A stretch of DNA of 64,000 nt from contig NZ_CP108080.1 of assembly GCF_036181745.1 (NCBI RefSeq), positions 1,488,001-1,552,000 of the forward strand, given 5' to 3'. The position numbers were made by a program, and so were the translations under genes. This DNA is from Streptomyces sp. NBC_00259 (GTDB lineage Bacteria; Actinomycetota; Actinomycetes; Streptomycetales; Streptomycetaceae). The notes under the pieces were generated by a model, which saw only the letters and a program-made list of their open reading frames with translations, had not been told where the DNA came from and made no database searches. Positions 41,350-50,261 of the stretch are shown in pieces; position 1 is the stretch's first letter; each line of letters starts with the position of its first letter.

Positions 41350-44300
41350 CCGTCGCCCCAGATCCCGCGGCCCTGCTGGACCCGCTGCTCGACGACACCC
41401 CCGCGCCGGCGCTCTTCGCCGCCGGGAGTGCCCACGCCGAACGCACCCTCCTCGACATCCTCGACGAGACCGCCCACCGCCACCCGGACGCCCTGGCCGT
41501 CGACGACGGCATCGCGCCCCTCACGTACCGCTCCCTCCTCCGGGAGGTCGAAGCACTGCGGCAGCGTCTCGCCGACACGGGGATCGGCACCGGCGACCGG
41601 GTGGGCGTCCGCGTCCCGTCCGGGACCGCCGATCTGTACGTCTCGATCCTCGCGGTGCTCGCGGCGGGCGCCGCCTACGTACCCGTCGACGCCGAGGACC
41701 CCGACGAGCGCGCCGACCTCGTCTTCACCGAGGCCGCGGTCGCCGCGGTGATCGGCGCGGACCGGACCGTCACGCCGAGCGCCACGCCCGGCGGCGTCAC
41801 CGGACGCCGCCCCTGTCCCGACGACGACGCCTGGATCATCTTCACCTCCGGATCCACCGGAAAGCCCAAGGGCGTCGCCGTCACCCACCGCAGTGCCGCC
41901 GCCTTCGTGGACGCCGAGGCCGGACTCTTCCTCCCGGACGCCCCGCTCGGGACGGGCGACCGGGTGCTCGCCGGCCTGTCCGTGGCCTTCGACGCCTCCT
42001 GCGAGGAGATGTGGCTGGCCTGGCGGCACGGCGCCTGTCTCGTGCCCGCGCCACGCTCCCTCGTACGCACCGGGCTCGACCTCGGGCCGTGGCTCGTCGA
42101 CCAGCGCATCACCGTCGTCTCGACGGTCCCCACCCTCGCCGCGCTCTGGCCCGCCGACGCGCTCGACGCCGTGCGGCTGCTGATCTTCGGCGGTGAGGCC
42201 TGCCCGCCCGAGCTGGCCGAGCGCATGGCCGTCGCCGGCCGCGAGGTCTGGAACACCTACGGACCCACCGAGGCCACCGTCGTCGCCTGCGCGGCCCGGC
42301 TGACCGGCGAGGGACCGGTCAGGATCGGACTGCCGCTGGACGGCTGGGAGCTCGCCGTCGTGGACGCCCGGGGCGAGATCGTGGCGCTGGGCGAGACCGG
42401 TGAACTCGTCATCGGCGGCGTCGGCCTGGCCCGCTACCTGGACGCGGACAAGGACGCCGAGAAGTACGCGCCCCTGCCCGCGCTGGGCTGGGACCGCGCC
42501 TACCGCAGCGGCGACCTGGTCCGCGCGGACGCGGAGGGCCTCTTCTTCGTCGGCCGGGCCGACGAACAGATCAAACTCGGCGGCCGCCGGATCGAACTCG
42601 GCGAGATCGACGCCGCCCTGCAGGCCCTGCCCGGGGTATCCGGCGCCGCGGCCGCGGTCCGTACGACAGGGGCCGGCCACCAGCTGCTCGTGGGGTACGT
42701 CGTCCCGGCCGCGCCGGCGTCCGAGGACGCCGACGGCGCCGCGTTCGACGTCGCCGACTCCCTCGCGCGGCTCCGCAAGGAGCTGCCCGCCGCCCTCGTG
42801 CCGGTCCTCGCGGTCGTGGACGATCTGCCGACCCGGACCTCCGGCAAGGTGGACCGGGCCGCCCTGCCGTGGCCGCTGCCCGGCACGGGCGGGGACACGG
42901 CAGGCGAAGGACCGGAGCTCACCGCGACCGAGGCCTGGCTCGCCGAACAGTGGGCCGAGCTGCTGGGCATGCCGGTCACCGGGCCCGACGCCGACTTCTT
43001 CGCGAACGGCGGCGGCAGTCTCGCCGCCGCGCAGCTCGTGTCCCGGATCCGGGAGCGGTACGCCACCGGATCCGTCGGCGACATCTACCAGAACCCGGCG
43101 CTCGGTGCGCTGGCGCGCACGCTGGAGGCCGCCTCGACGGACGGCACGAAGGCACGCGAGGTAGGGCCGGTGGCCCGCCGCACCAAGATCGTGCAGCTGC
43201 TGCTCATGCTGCCGCTGCTCACGGTCGCCGGGCTCCGCTGGAGCGTCGTCGCCGCCGCCGTCAACAACGTCCTCATGCTGCCCTGGGCCCCCACCGTCTC
43301 CTGGTGGTGGGTCGCGCTCGGCTGGCTGCTCGTCGTCAGCCCGCCCGGGCGGATCGTGATCGCGGCGGGCGGGGCGCGGCTGCTGCTGCGCGGCGTGCGC
43401 CCCGGCACCTACCCACGCGGCGGCCGCACACATCTGCGCCTGTGGGCCGCCGAGCGGCTCGCCGAGCTCAGCGGCGCGACGGGCCTCGCCGGCGTCTGGC
43501 TCACGTACTACGCACGGGCGCTCGGTGTGCAGCTCGGCGAGGGCGTCGATCTGCACGCCCTGCCCCCGGTGACCGGCATGCTGCGGCTCGGCAAGGGCGC
43601 GGCCGTCGAGCCGGAGGTTGACCTGTCCGGCCACTGGCTGGACGGCGACCGCGTGCACATCGGCACCGTACGGATCGGCGCGGGGGCCACGGTCGGCGCC
43701 CGCAGCACGCTCTTCCCCGGTGCCAGGATCGGCAAGCGCGCCGAGATCGCGCCGGGTTCGGGTGTGACCGGCGCGGTCCCGGCGGGCGAGCGCTGGTCGG
43801 GCGCACCCGCCACCCGCAAGGGCAAGGCCGGCCGCCGCCTCCCCGCCCGCCCGCCGCGCAGACGCCGCTGGACCGCCGTCTACTCGGTGACCTCACTGGT
43901 CCTCGGGCTGCTGCCGGCGCTCGCGGCACTGCCCGGCCTCCTGGTGGTGGGCGCCTTCCTGCACGGCCGCACGGGCCTCGGCGAGGTGCTGACGGCCGCG
44001 CTGACCGCCGTACCGCTCGCGACGGTCACCGCCGTGATCGCGTACGCCCTGCTCGTCGTCGGCGGCGTACGCGCGCTGTCGATCGGCCTGCGCGAGGGCT
44101 ACCACCCGGTCCACGGCCGGATCGCCTGGCAGGCCTGGGCGACCGAACGCCTGATGGACATGGCACGCGTCCATCTCTTCCCCCTGTACGCGAGCCTGTT
44201 CACGCCCGTGTGGCTGCGGGCGCTCGGGATGAAGGTCGGCCGAGGGGTCGAGGCGTCGACCGTGCTGGCCCTGCCCGCGATGACGACGGTCGGTGACGGC

Positions 44301-45248
44301 GCCTTCCTCGCCGACGACACCATGGTCGGCTCGTACGAGCTGGGCGGCGGCCTGCTCCACATCGCGGAGGCCCGGGTCGGCAAGCGGGCCTTCCTCGGCA
44401 ATTCGGGGATGACGGCCGCGGGCCGCCGGGTGCCCAAACGCGGTCTCGTCGGTGTGCTGTCGGCGGCGCCGAAGCGGGCGAAGGCGGGCTCCTCGTATCT
44501 GGGCATGCCGCCGATGAAGCTGCCCCGCGCGGTGGAGGAGAGCGACCAGAGCCGCACCTTCGCCCCGCCGCTGCGGCTGAAGTGGGCGCGTGCGTGCGTC
44601 GAGCTGTGCCGGATCGTGCCGGTCATGTGCGGTGCGGCGCTCGCCGTGCTCGCGCTCGCGGGCTTCGGTCTGCTGGCCGGCCGCTTCGGCACGGTGGTCG
44701 CGGTGCTGTGCGGCGGGCTGCTGCTCGCGGCCGGGGGTCTGGTGGCCTGTCTGGTCGCGATCGCGATGAAGTGGCTGCTGGTGGGCCGGTTCCGGGCGGT
44801 CGAGCATCCGCTGTGGTCGTCGTTCGTGTGGCGCAACGAGCTGGCCGACACCTTCGTGGAGGTGCTCGCCGTGCCGTGGCTGGTCGGCGCGACCGCGGGT
44901 ACGCCGCTGATGAACCTGTGGCTGCGCGGTCTCGGCGCCCGGGTCGGGCGGGGTGCCTGGTGCGAGACGTACTGGCTGCCGGAGGCCGACCTCGTCACCA
45001 TCGGCCGGGGCGCGAGTGTCAATCGCGGCTGTGTGGTGCAGACACACCTCTTCCACGACCGGATCATGCGCATGGACAATGTCGTCCTCGGAGCGGGTGC
45101 GACACTCGGTCCGCACGGCATCGTGCTGCCCGGCGCGGTGATCGGGGACCGGGCCACGGTCGGGCCCGCGTCACTGGTGATGCGCGGGGAGAGCGTGCCC
45201 GCGGACACCCGGTGGCTGGGCAACCCGATCGCGGCGTGGCGGCAGTGA
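41346..45248 (+). CDS. pls: Pls/PosA-type membrane-bound peptide synthetase (poly-epsilon-lysine synthetase-like)
   Basis: 1300 residues. Order: adenylation domain (about 25-530) with IIFTSGSTGKPKGVAVTH, NTYGPTEATVVA, YRSGDLVR, GRADEQIKLGGRR and TSGKVDRAALP; carrier domain with Ser558 in FFANGGGSLAAAQ; then six hydrophobic segments in three pairs (near 616-660, 850-905, 1085-1140), each pair followed by a C-like domain with hexapeptide-repeat strands (VRIGAGATVGA, TVGDGAFLADD, NVVLGAGATLGP). This is the architecture of epsilon-poly-L-lysine synthetase (about 1319 residues). By hand alignment to GrsA the code is D216 A217 E220 S259 I280 G282 T304 V312 V313 K501. I recall DAESIGSVCK for the bacitracin lysine domain. 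The product is inferred. Confidence 0.8.
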   Translation: MTVAPDPAALLDPLLDDTPAPALFAAGSAHAERTLLDILDETAHRHPDALAVDDGIAPLTYRSLLREVEALRQRLADTGIGTGDRVGVRVPSGTADLYVSILAVLAAGAAYVPVDAEDPDERADLVFTEAAVAAVIGADRTVTPSATPGGVTGRRPCPDDDAWIIFTSGSTGKPKGVAVTHRSAAAFVDAEAGLFLPDAPLGTGDRVLAGLSVAFDASCEEMWLAWRHGACLVPAPRSLVRTGLDLGPWLVDQRITVVSTVPTLAALWPADALDAVRLLIFGGEACPPELAERMAVAGREVWNTYGPTEATVVACAARLTGEGPVRIGLPLDGWELAVVDARGEIVALGETGELVIGGVGLARYLDADKDAEKYAPLPALGWDRAYRSGDLVRADAEGLFFVGRADEQIKLGGRRIELGEIDAALQALPGVSGAAAAVRTTGAGHQLLVGYVVPAAPASEDADGAAFDVADSLARLRKELPAALVPVLAVVDDLPTRTSGKVDRAALPWPLPGTGGDTAGEGPELTATEAWLAEQWAELLGMPVTGPDADFFANGGGSLAAAQLVSRIRERYATGSVGDIYQNPALGALARTLEAASTDGTKAREVGPVARRTKIVQLLLMLPLLTVAGLRWSVVAAAVNNVLMLPWAPTVSWWWVALGWLLVVSPPGRIVIAAGGARLLLRGVRPGTYPRGGRTHLRLWAAERLAELSGATGLAGVWLTYYARALGVQLGEGVDLHALPPVTGMLRLGKGAAVEPEVDLSGHWLDGDRVHIGTVRIGAGATVGARSTLFPGARIGKRAEIAPGSGVTGAVPAGERWSGAPATRKGKAGRRLPARPPRRRRWTAVYSVTSLVLGLLPALAALPGLLVVGAFLHGRTGLGEVLTAALTAVPLATVTAVIAYALLVVGGVRALSIGLREGYHPVHGRIAWQAWATERLMDMARVHLFPLYASLFTPVWLRALGMKVGRGVEASTVLALPAMTTVGDGAFLADDTMVGSYELGGGLLHIAEARVGKRAFLGNSGMTAAGRRVPKRGLVGVLSAAPKRAKAGSSYLGMPPMKLPRAVEESDQSRTFAPPLRLKWARACVELCRIVPVMCGAALAVLALAGFGLLAGRFGTVVAVLCGGLLLAAGGLVACLVAIAMKWLLVGRFRAVEHPLWSSFVWRNELADTFVEVLAVPWLVGATAGTPLMNLWLRGLGARVGRGAWCETYWLPEADLVTIGRGASVNRGCVVQTHLFHDRIMRMDNVVLGAGATLGPHGIVLPGAVIGDRATVGPASLVMRGESVPADTRWLGNPIAAWRQ

Positions 45249-45250
45249 CG

Positions 45251-45274
45251 GCGGGTGCGGCCCACCGCACCCGC
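45251..45274 (+). terminator. Perfect hairpin just after the synthetase gene
   Basis: GCGGGTGCGG and CCGCACCCGC form a perfect 10-bp stem with loop CCCA, two bases past the pls stop and 90 before the peptidase start. It may partly end transcription or stabilise the upstream message, setting a lower level of the degrading enzyme. Confidence 0.6.
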
Positions 45275-45364
45275 GCCACCCCCGCACCGGCGACCGGGAA
45301 CGTTCACGGCACGACGGCACGGCACGACGGCACAGCACAGGGCAAGACCGGAGGACGCACGACG

Positions 45365-46672
45365 GTGACGGATTCGTACCTGCCGCAGCACGGCGACAGC
45401 GGCTACCGCACGACGGAGTACGACCTGGAGCTGGACTATCTCCCGCACACCGGCCGGCTCGCCGGCCGGGCCAGGATCACCGGCGTCGCGGAGCGCGCGC
45501 TGTCCGAGGTCGCCCTCGACCTCGGACAGTTCCGCCTCACCAAGGTCCTCGTCGACGGCGGCCGCCCGGCCAAGTACACCCATCGCGGGGACAAGCTCCG
45601 GATACGCCCGGCGCGGCCGCTGCGCCCCGGCGCGGCCTTCACCGTGGAGGTGCGCTACACCGGTGTGCCGCACCCGGTGCGGACCCGCGACTGGGGCGAC
45701 CTCGGCTGGGAGCAGCTGGAGGAGGGCGCGCTGGTGGCCTCGCAGCCGCACGGCGCCAGGTCCTGGTTCCCCTGCAACGACCGGCCCGACGACAAGGCCG
45801 TCTACCGGTTCGCGGTGACCGCGCCCTCGCCGTACACCGTGGTCGCGAACGGTGCCCTCGTCTCCCGTACGATCAGCGCCTCCACGACGACCTGGGTGTA
45901 CGAGCAGTGCGCCCCGATGGCGACGTATCTGGCGACGGTCCAGATCGGCCCCTACGAGCTGGTCGACGTGCCGCACGCCGGCCCGGTGCCGCAGCCGGCC
46001 GCGGTCCCGCAGGCGCTGCTCGGCCGCTTCGAGCACGACTTCGCCCGTCAGCCGCAGATGATGACGGTCTTCCAGGACCTCTTCGGGCCCTACCCCTTCG
46101 ACGACTACGCGGTGGTGGTCGTCGACGAGGAGCTGGACGTGCCGGTCGAGGCACAGGGCCTGTCGATCTTCGGGGCCAACCACGTCGACGGACGGCGCGG
46201 AAGCGAGCGGCTGGTCGCGCACGAGCTGGCGCACCAGTGGTTCGGCAACAGCCTGACCGTCGCCGACTGGCGGCACATCTGGCTCAACGAGGGCTTCGCG
46301 AAGTACGCGGAGTGGCTGTGGTCCGAGATCTCCGGCGGGCCGTCGGCGGCGGGCATGGCGGCCACCTCGCGCGCCCGGCTCTCGATGATGCGGCAGGATC
46401 TGCGGGTCGCCGATCCGGGGCTGCGCCGGCTCTTCGACGACCGGGTCTACGAGCGGGGCGCGCTGACGCTGCACGCGCTGCGTACGGAGATCGGGCACGC
46501 GGCCTTCGTCGGCCTGCTGCGGGAGTGGACCGCGACCCATCGGCACGGGGTGGTGACCACGGAGGAGTTCATCGCGATGGCCCGGCGGCACTCGGCACGG
46601 CCGCTGGACAAGCTCTTCACGATGTGGCTGTACGAGACGAAGCTCCCGGCCCTGCCGCAGCAGCGCCGCTGA
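45365..46672 (+). CDS. Short M1 family zinc aminopeptidase
   Basis: 435 residues from GTG 45365, ten bases after GGAGG. M1 zinc site: His286 and His290 in VAHELAHQWF, Glu287 catalytic, Glu309 in WLNEGFAKY. A Tyr in VYERGALTLH near 362 is the usual stabiliser. The GAMEN exopeptidase motif is replaced by VEAQGLSIFG. Only the N-terminal beta domain and catalytic domain are present; the large C-terminal helical domain is missing. It has no signal peptide. As far as I recall, poly-lysine-degrading Pld enzymes are such zinc aminopeptidases; placement after pls suggests this role. Confidence 0.85.
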   Translation: MTDSYLPQHGDSGYRTTEYDLELDYLPHTGRLAGRARITGVAERALSEVALDLGQFRLTKVLVDGGRPAKYTHRGDKLRIRPARPLRPGAAFTVEVRYTGVPHPVRTRDWGDLGWEQLEEGALVASQPHGARSWFPCNDRPDDKAVYRFAVTAPSPYTVVANGALVSRTISASTTTWVYEQCAPMATYLATVQIGPYELVDVPHAGPVPQPAAVPQALLGRFEHDFARQPQMMTVFQDLFGPYPFDDYAVVVVDEELDVPVEAQGLSIFGANHVDGRRGSERLVAHELAHQWFGNSLTVADWRHIWLNEGFAKYAEWLWSEISGGPSAAGMAATSRARLSMMRQDLRVADPGLRRLFDDRVYERGALTLHALRTEIGHAAFVGLLREWTATHRHGVVTTEEFIAMARRHSARPLDKLFTMWLYETKLPALPQQRR

Positions 46673-46866
46673 GGGGCTGCCCCTGGCCGGGTGGGGCTCA
46701 GCCCGGAAGCCGTGACGGACGGGACGCGGGCCCCGGAGCGGCCGGGGCCGCGCACGCATGACGCGACGGGGTGGTCGGACCTCGGCGGCCGGGCGGGTGC
46801 GAGGGGGACGGGTGCGCGTGAACGGTCACACGCGAACCCGGTACCGCCGGCCGGCCACCCCGCCGG

Positions 46867-47133
46867 TTACTGTCCTCTGCTGCCGAAGAGCGAGCGGCGC
46901 AGCCGCCGCAACGGCGCGAAGAGCGAGACTCGCGCGCTCTTGCTGCGACGGGTGTGCGCGACATCACGTGTCGTCAGCTCACGCATCAGCGTGGTCGCCT
47001 CGGCCGCCTCGCGCTGCGGCACGGCGGGGCCGCCGAGCACCGCGAGATGGCGGTCGAGACGCGTGCTGGTCGCACTCGTCCCGCATGTGATCGCAGGGAC
47101 TCGCGCCCTGCTGCGCACCGTTATCTGTTCCAT
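46867..47133 (-). CDS. Small conserved basic protein
   Basis: 88 residues from the ATG 47131-47133, with GGGGAG five bases before it. It begins MEQITVRSRARVPAITCGTS, continues SATSTRLDRHLAVLGGPAVP and ends in an Arg-rich tail. It resembles a small actinobacterial protein of unknown function that I cannot name. Strong ribosome site and codon pattern support it; a longer reading from 47232 does not look coding. Divergent from the DUF4331 operon; 46673-46866 on its far side holds no gene that I can see. Confidence 0.6.
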   Translation of the reverse strand: MEQITVRSRARVPAITCGTSATSTRLDRHLAVLGGPAVPQREAAEATTLMRELTTRDVAHTRRSKSARVSLFAPLRRLRRSLFGSRGQ

Positions 47134-47241
47134 GTCACTCCCCACCCGTACGAGGGCACCCGGCCCGGGCAGGTTAACCCTATCGCCCCGTCCACACACT
47201 CGTGTATCCCGCCCGCAGGATTCAGCACACACGTACGGGGG

Positions 47242-47270
47242 TTGACGACTACGCGGCGAATCCGGCTGAT
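47242..47270 (+). promoter_or_regulatory. Candidate promoter of the DUF4331 operon
   Basis: TTGACG (47242-47247), 17 bases, then GCTGAT (47265-47270). The -10 match is weak. The operon starts at 47413, and the region 47134-47412 otherwise shows only a 20-bp repeat. Confidence 0.3.
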
Positions 47271-47359
47271 TCCAGGGCGAGTTGGACAGTCTTCGAACTC
47301 GACCAAACCTTGCGGCACCCGGCCCCGAACACCTGTCACCAGGCAGTACGGAACTCCTC

Positions 47360-47399
47360 GTTCACGACAGTCCGCGGAAGTTCACGACAGTCCACGACA
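47360..47399 (+). repeat. Two tandem 20-bp units before the DUF4331 gene
   Basis: GTTCACGACAGTCC followed by six variable bases occurs twice in direct succession (47360-47379 and 47380-47399), ending 13 bases ahead of the DUF4331 start, in the expected leader. Confidence 0.75.
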
Positions 47400-47412
47400 G
47401 GACGGGACCGAC

Positions 47413-48945
47413 ATGATCTCTCATCTCAACAGGAGCGCACGGGGGCGCAGGAGCCTCGCCGCGCTCATCTGTGGTGCGCTGGCAGCAGGGGGGCTCGCGG
47501 CCGCCGGAGTGAGCACCGCGCTCGCGCCGGGCGCCGCCAACGCGTCGAGCCATCGCGAGGCCCCGCTGATCTCCGGACAGCCGCAGTACGACACGACGGA
47601 CGTCTACGCGTTCGTCAGCCCCGACCGGCCGGACACGACGACGATCGTCGCGAACTGGCTGCCGTTCGAGGAACCGGCGGGCGGGCCGAACTTCTACCGC
47701 TTCGCCGACGACGCCCGCTACGACGTGCACATCGACTCCGACGGCGACGCCCAGGGCGACCTGCTCTACCGCTGGACGTTCCACGACCAGGTCAAGAACG
47801 GCGACACGTTCCTGTTCAACACCGGCCCTGTGACGAGTCTGGACGACCCGGACCTGAACATCACGCAGACCTATGACGTCGAGTTGCTACGACTGCGGGA
47901 CCAGCATGTGATCTCCACCACCAAGATCGCGAACGATGTGCCGGTCGCACCGTCGAATGTGGGCAAAGCGTCCATGCCGGACTATGCGAAGCTCCGGAAC
48001 GACGCCGTACGCAAACTCCAGGACGGCAGCGCGGTCTTCGCCGGCCAGGCCGACGACCCGTTCTTCCTCGACCTCCGGGTGTTCGACCTGCTGTACGGGG
48101 GCGACCTGTCCGAGGTCGGCCGGGACACGCTGAAGGGCTACAACGTCAACAGCATCGCGCTGCAGGTGCCCACGGAGCACATCCGGCAGTCGGCCGGCCA
48201 GCCCGTGGTCGGCATCTGGACGACCACGCACCGCAAGAGCGCGAGCGGTGACTGGACCCAGGTCTCACGGCTCGGTATGCCCCTCGTCAACGAAGTGGTC
48301 ATTCCCCTCAAGGACAAGGACAAGTTCAACGCGTCCGCGCCGTGGAACGACGCCGACTTCCTGCCGTCCGTCACCAACCCGGAGCTGCCCAAGCTGATCG
48401 AGGGCATCTACAAGATCGACGCTCCCGACGAGCCGCGGGACGACCTCGTGTCCGTGTTCCTCACCGGTGTGAAGGACCTCAACCAGCCACCCAAGGTCCG
48501 GCCGGCCGAGGCCCTGCGCCTGAACACGGCGATCCCGCCCACGGCCGCGCCGAAGCGGCTCGGCGTCCTGGACGGCGACAACGCGGGATTCCCGAACGGG
48601 CGCCGGCTCGCCGACGACGTCCTGGACATCTCGCTCCAGGTCGTCGAGGGCGAACTGCTGGGCGCGAAGAACGATCTGGGCGACGCGGTCGACGCCAACG
48701 ACCAGGAGTTCGGCAAGTCCTTCCCGTACGTGGCGCTGCCGACGTCCGGCTCGAACGGGCCGGCGGCGAAGGGGCAGGGCGGCGACCGCACCCAGCTCGG
48801 CGGCGGCGCGGAGCTCACCTCGGGCGACGCCGCGGACAACCGAACGGTGCTGGCCGCCTCGGTGGGCTCCGCGGTCGCGGGGGCCGTCCTGGTCGGACTC
48901 GGCCTGGCGTGGTGGCGGATGCGGCGGCGCGGCAGGTGGTCATGA
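47413..48945 (+). CDS. DUF4331 secreted/anchored protein
   Basis: 510 residues. A signal peptide (RSARGRRSLAALICGALAAG, then AAGVSTALAPGAANA) ends near residue 47, directly before SSHREAPLIS, the start of DUF4331. The domain (YDTTDVYAFVSPDRPDTTTI, NFYRFADDARYDVHIDSDGD, NEVVIPLKDKDKFNAS) is a beta-rich extracellular fold of unknown function. A C-terminal helix (VLAASVGSAVAGAVLVGLGLAWW) with RRRGR after it anchors it to the membrane. It overlaps the TPR gene by ATGA, so it is the first gene of a coupled operon with a metal transporter, but its role is unknown. Confidence 0.85.
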   Translation: MISHLNRSARGRRSLAALICGALAAGGLAAAGVSTALAPGAANASSHREAPLISGQPQYDTTDVYAFVSPDRPDTTTIVANWLPFEEPAGGPNFYRFADDARYDVHIDSDGDAQGDLLYRWTFHDQVKNGDTFLFNTGPVTSLDDPDLNITQTYDVELLRLRDQHVISTTKIANDVPVAPSNVGKASMPDYAKLRNDAVRKLQDGSAVFAGQADDPFFLDLRVFDLLYGGDLSEVGRDTLKGYNVNSIALQVPTEHIRQSAGQPVVGIWTTTHRKSASGDWTQVSRLGMPLVNEVVIPLKDKDKFNASAPWNDADFLPSVTNPELPKLIEGIYKIDAPDEPRDDLVSVFLTGVKDLNQPPKVRPAEALRLNTAIPPTAAPKRLGVLDGDNAGFPNGRRLADDVLDISLQVVEGELLGAKNDLGDAVDANDQEFGKSFPYVALPTSGSNGPAAKGQGGDRTQLGGGAELTSGDAADNRTVLAASVGSAVAGAVLVGLGLAWWRMRRRGRWS

Positions 48946-50261
48946 CACATCCCACGGGGTCCGCGTGGCGGCTCGGGGCCGGGGTCGTGGCGCTCGCGTT
49001 CGTCCTGACCGCCGCGGGAGCGGTGATGGGCGACACGGGTGTGGCCCCCGCGGCTCCGGCCGCCGCGGGGGCGGCGGTGGCGCCCGGAGCCGCGGCCCGC
49101 CTCGGGGTCCGTCCCCTGCAGGCGCATCTCAAGGCACAGCCGAAGGACGCGGGCGCCTGGGCGGCGCTCGGCGCGGCGTACGTCGAGGAGGCCAGGGTCA
49201 GCGGCGATCCGTCGCGCTATCCGCAGGCCGAGCAGGCTCTCGCCCGCTCGCTGCGGCTACGGGCGGACGACAACGCGGAGGCGCTCGCGGGCCGCGCCGC
49301 CCTCGCCGCGGCGCGGCACGACTTCACGGCGGCACTCGGGGACGCGGACCGGGCCCTCGCGGTCAATCCGTACAGCGAGCGCGGGCTGTCCGTACGGATC
49401 GACGCACTCGTCGAACTCGGCCGCTACCCGCAGGCGTTGGACGCGGCGAAGCAGGCGGACGCACGACGGCCCGGCATTCCCGTCTTCACGCGCTTCGCCT
49501 ACGTCCACGAGCTGCGCGGCGACACGAAGGAGGCACGGCGGGTGCTGGAGCTCGCCCGGGGATCGGCGAGCACCCGGGCCGACATCGCCTACACGGAGAC
49601 GGCTCTGGGACAACTCGCCTGGTCCCAGGGCGAGTACGACCGGGCACTGCGGCACTGCGCACAGGCCCTGAAGGCCGCGCCGGGGAATCTGGAGGCGCGG
49701 GAATGCCGGGCGCGCTCGACCGCAGGAAAGGACGACCTCACCGGTGCGGTACGGGAGTTCGAGGCGATCGTGGACCAATCACCGCTGCCGGGACGGCTGA
49801 TGGCCCTGGGGGAGCTGTACGACGCGGTCGGCAGGCCCGGACCCGCACGGCAGCAGTACGCGGTCGTCGGTACGTGGACGGGGCTCGCCCGCGCGGGCGG
49901 AGTGAACCCCGACCTGGACACCGCCCTGGCCGCGGCCGACCACGGCGACCGGGCCGAGGCCCTGCGCGCGGCCCGCGCCGAATGGCAGCGCCGCCGCACC
50001 GTGCACACCGAGGACGCCCTCGCCTGGGCACTGCACCGTGCGGGCCGCTCCGAGGAGGCCCTCCCCCACGCGCGCGCCGCGACCGCGACGGGATACCGCA
50101 ACGCCGCCTTCCTCTACCACCGCGGCATGATCGAAAGCGCCACCGGAGCCGGCCCCGCCGCCCGCGCCTCCCTGACCCGCGCCCTGGCACTCAACCCCGC
50201 GTTCTCCCCGCTCGGCGCCCGCGAGGCGCGCCGCGCGCTGGACGCTCTGGAGGCGTCATGA
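48942..50261 (+). CDS. TPR-repeat protein, exported or membrane-attached
   Basis: 439 residues. A signal or anchor segment VVALAFVLTAAGAVMG follows RLGAG near residues 12-30. The rest is a string of tetratricopeptide repeats (AWAALGAAYVEEAR, NAEALAGRAALAAARHDFTA, AYTETALGQLAWSQGEYDRA, AAFLYHRGMIESATGAGPAA), about ten helices pairs. These act as protein-binding scaffolds. It starts at ATG 48942 overlapping the DUF4331 stop and ends overlapping the NicO start. It may link DUF4331 and the transporter on the outer face of the membrane; this is inference. Confidence 0.85.
   Translation: MTHPTGSAWRLGAGVVALAFVLTAAGAVMGDTGVAPAAPAAAGAAVAPGAAARLGVRPLQAHLKAQPKDAGAWAALGAAYVEEARVSGDPSRYPQAEQALARSLRLRADDNAEALAGRAALAAARHDFTAALGDADRALAVNPYSERGLSVRIDALVELGRYPQALDAAKQADARRPGIPVFTRFAYVHELRGDTKEARRVLELARGSASTRADIAYTETALGQLAWSQGEYDRALRHCAQALKAAPGNLEARECRARSTAGKDDLTGAVREFEAIVDQSPLPGRLMALGELYDAVGRPGPARQQYAVVGTWTGLARAGGVNPDLDTALAAADHGDRAEALRAARAEWQRRRTVHTEDALAWALHRAGRSEEALPHARAATATGYRNAAFLYHRGMIESATGAGPAARASLTRALALNPAFSPLGAREARRALDALEAS

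Noticed and set aside
41214..43658. Open frame of 814 codons opposite the synthetase gene
   Set aside because: It is antisense to well-conserved adenylation motifs and has no domain of its own.
46673..46866. Small gene after the M1 peptidase
   Set aside because: Frames here lack third-position bias and ribosome sites.
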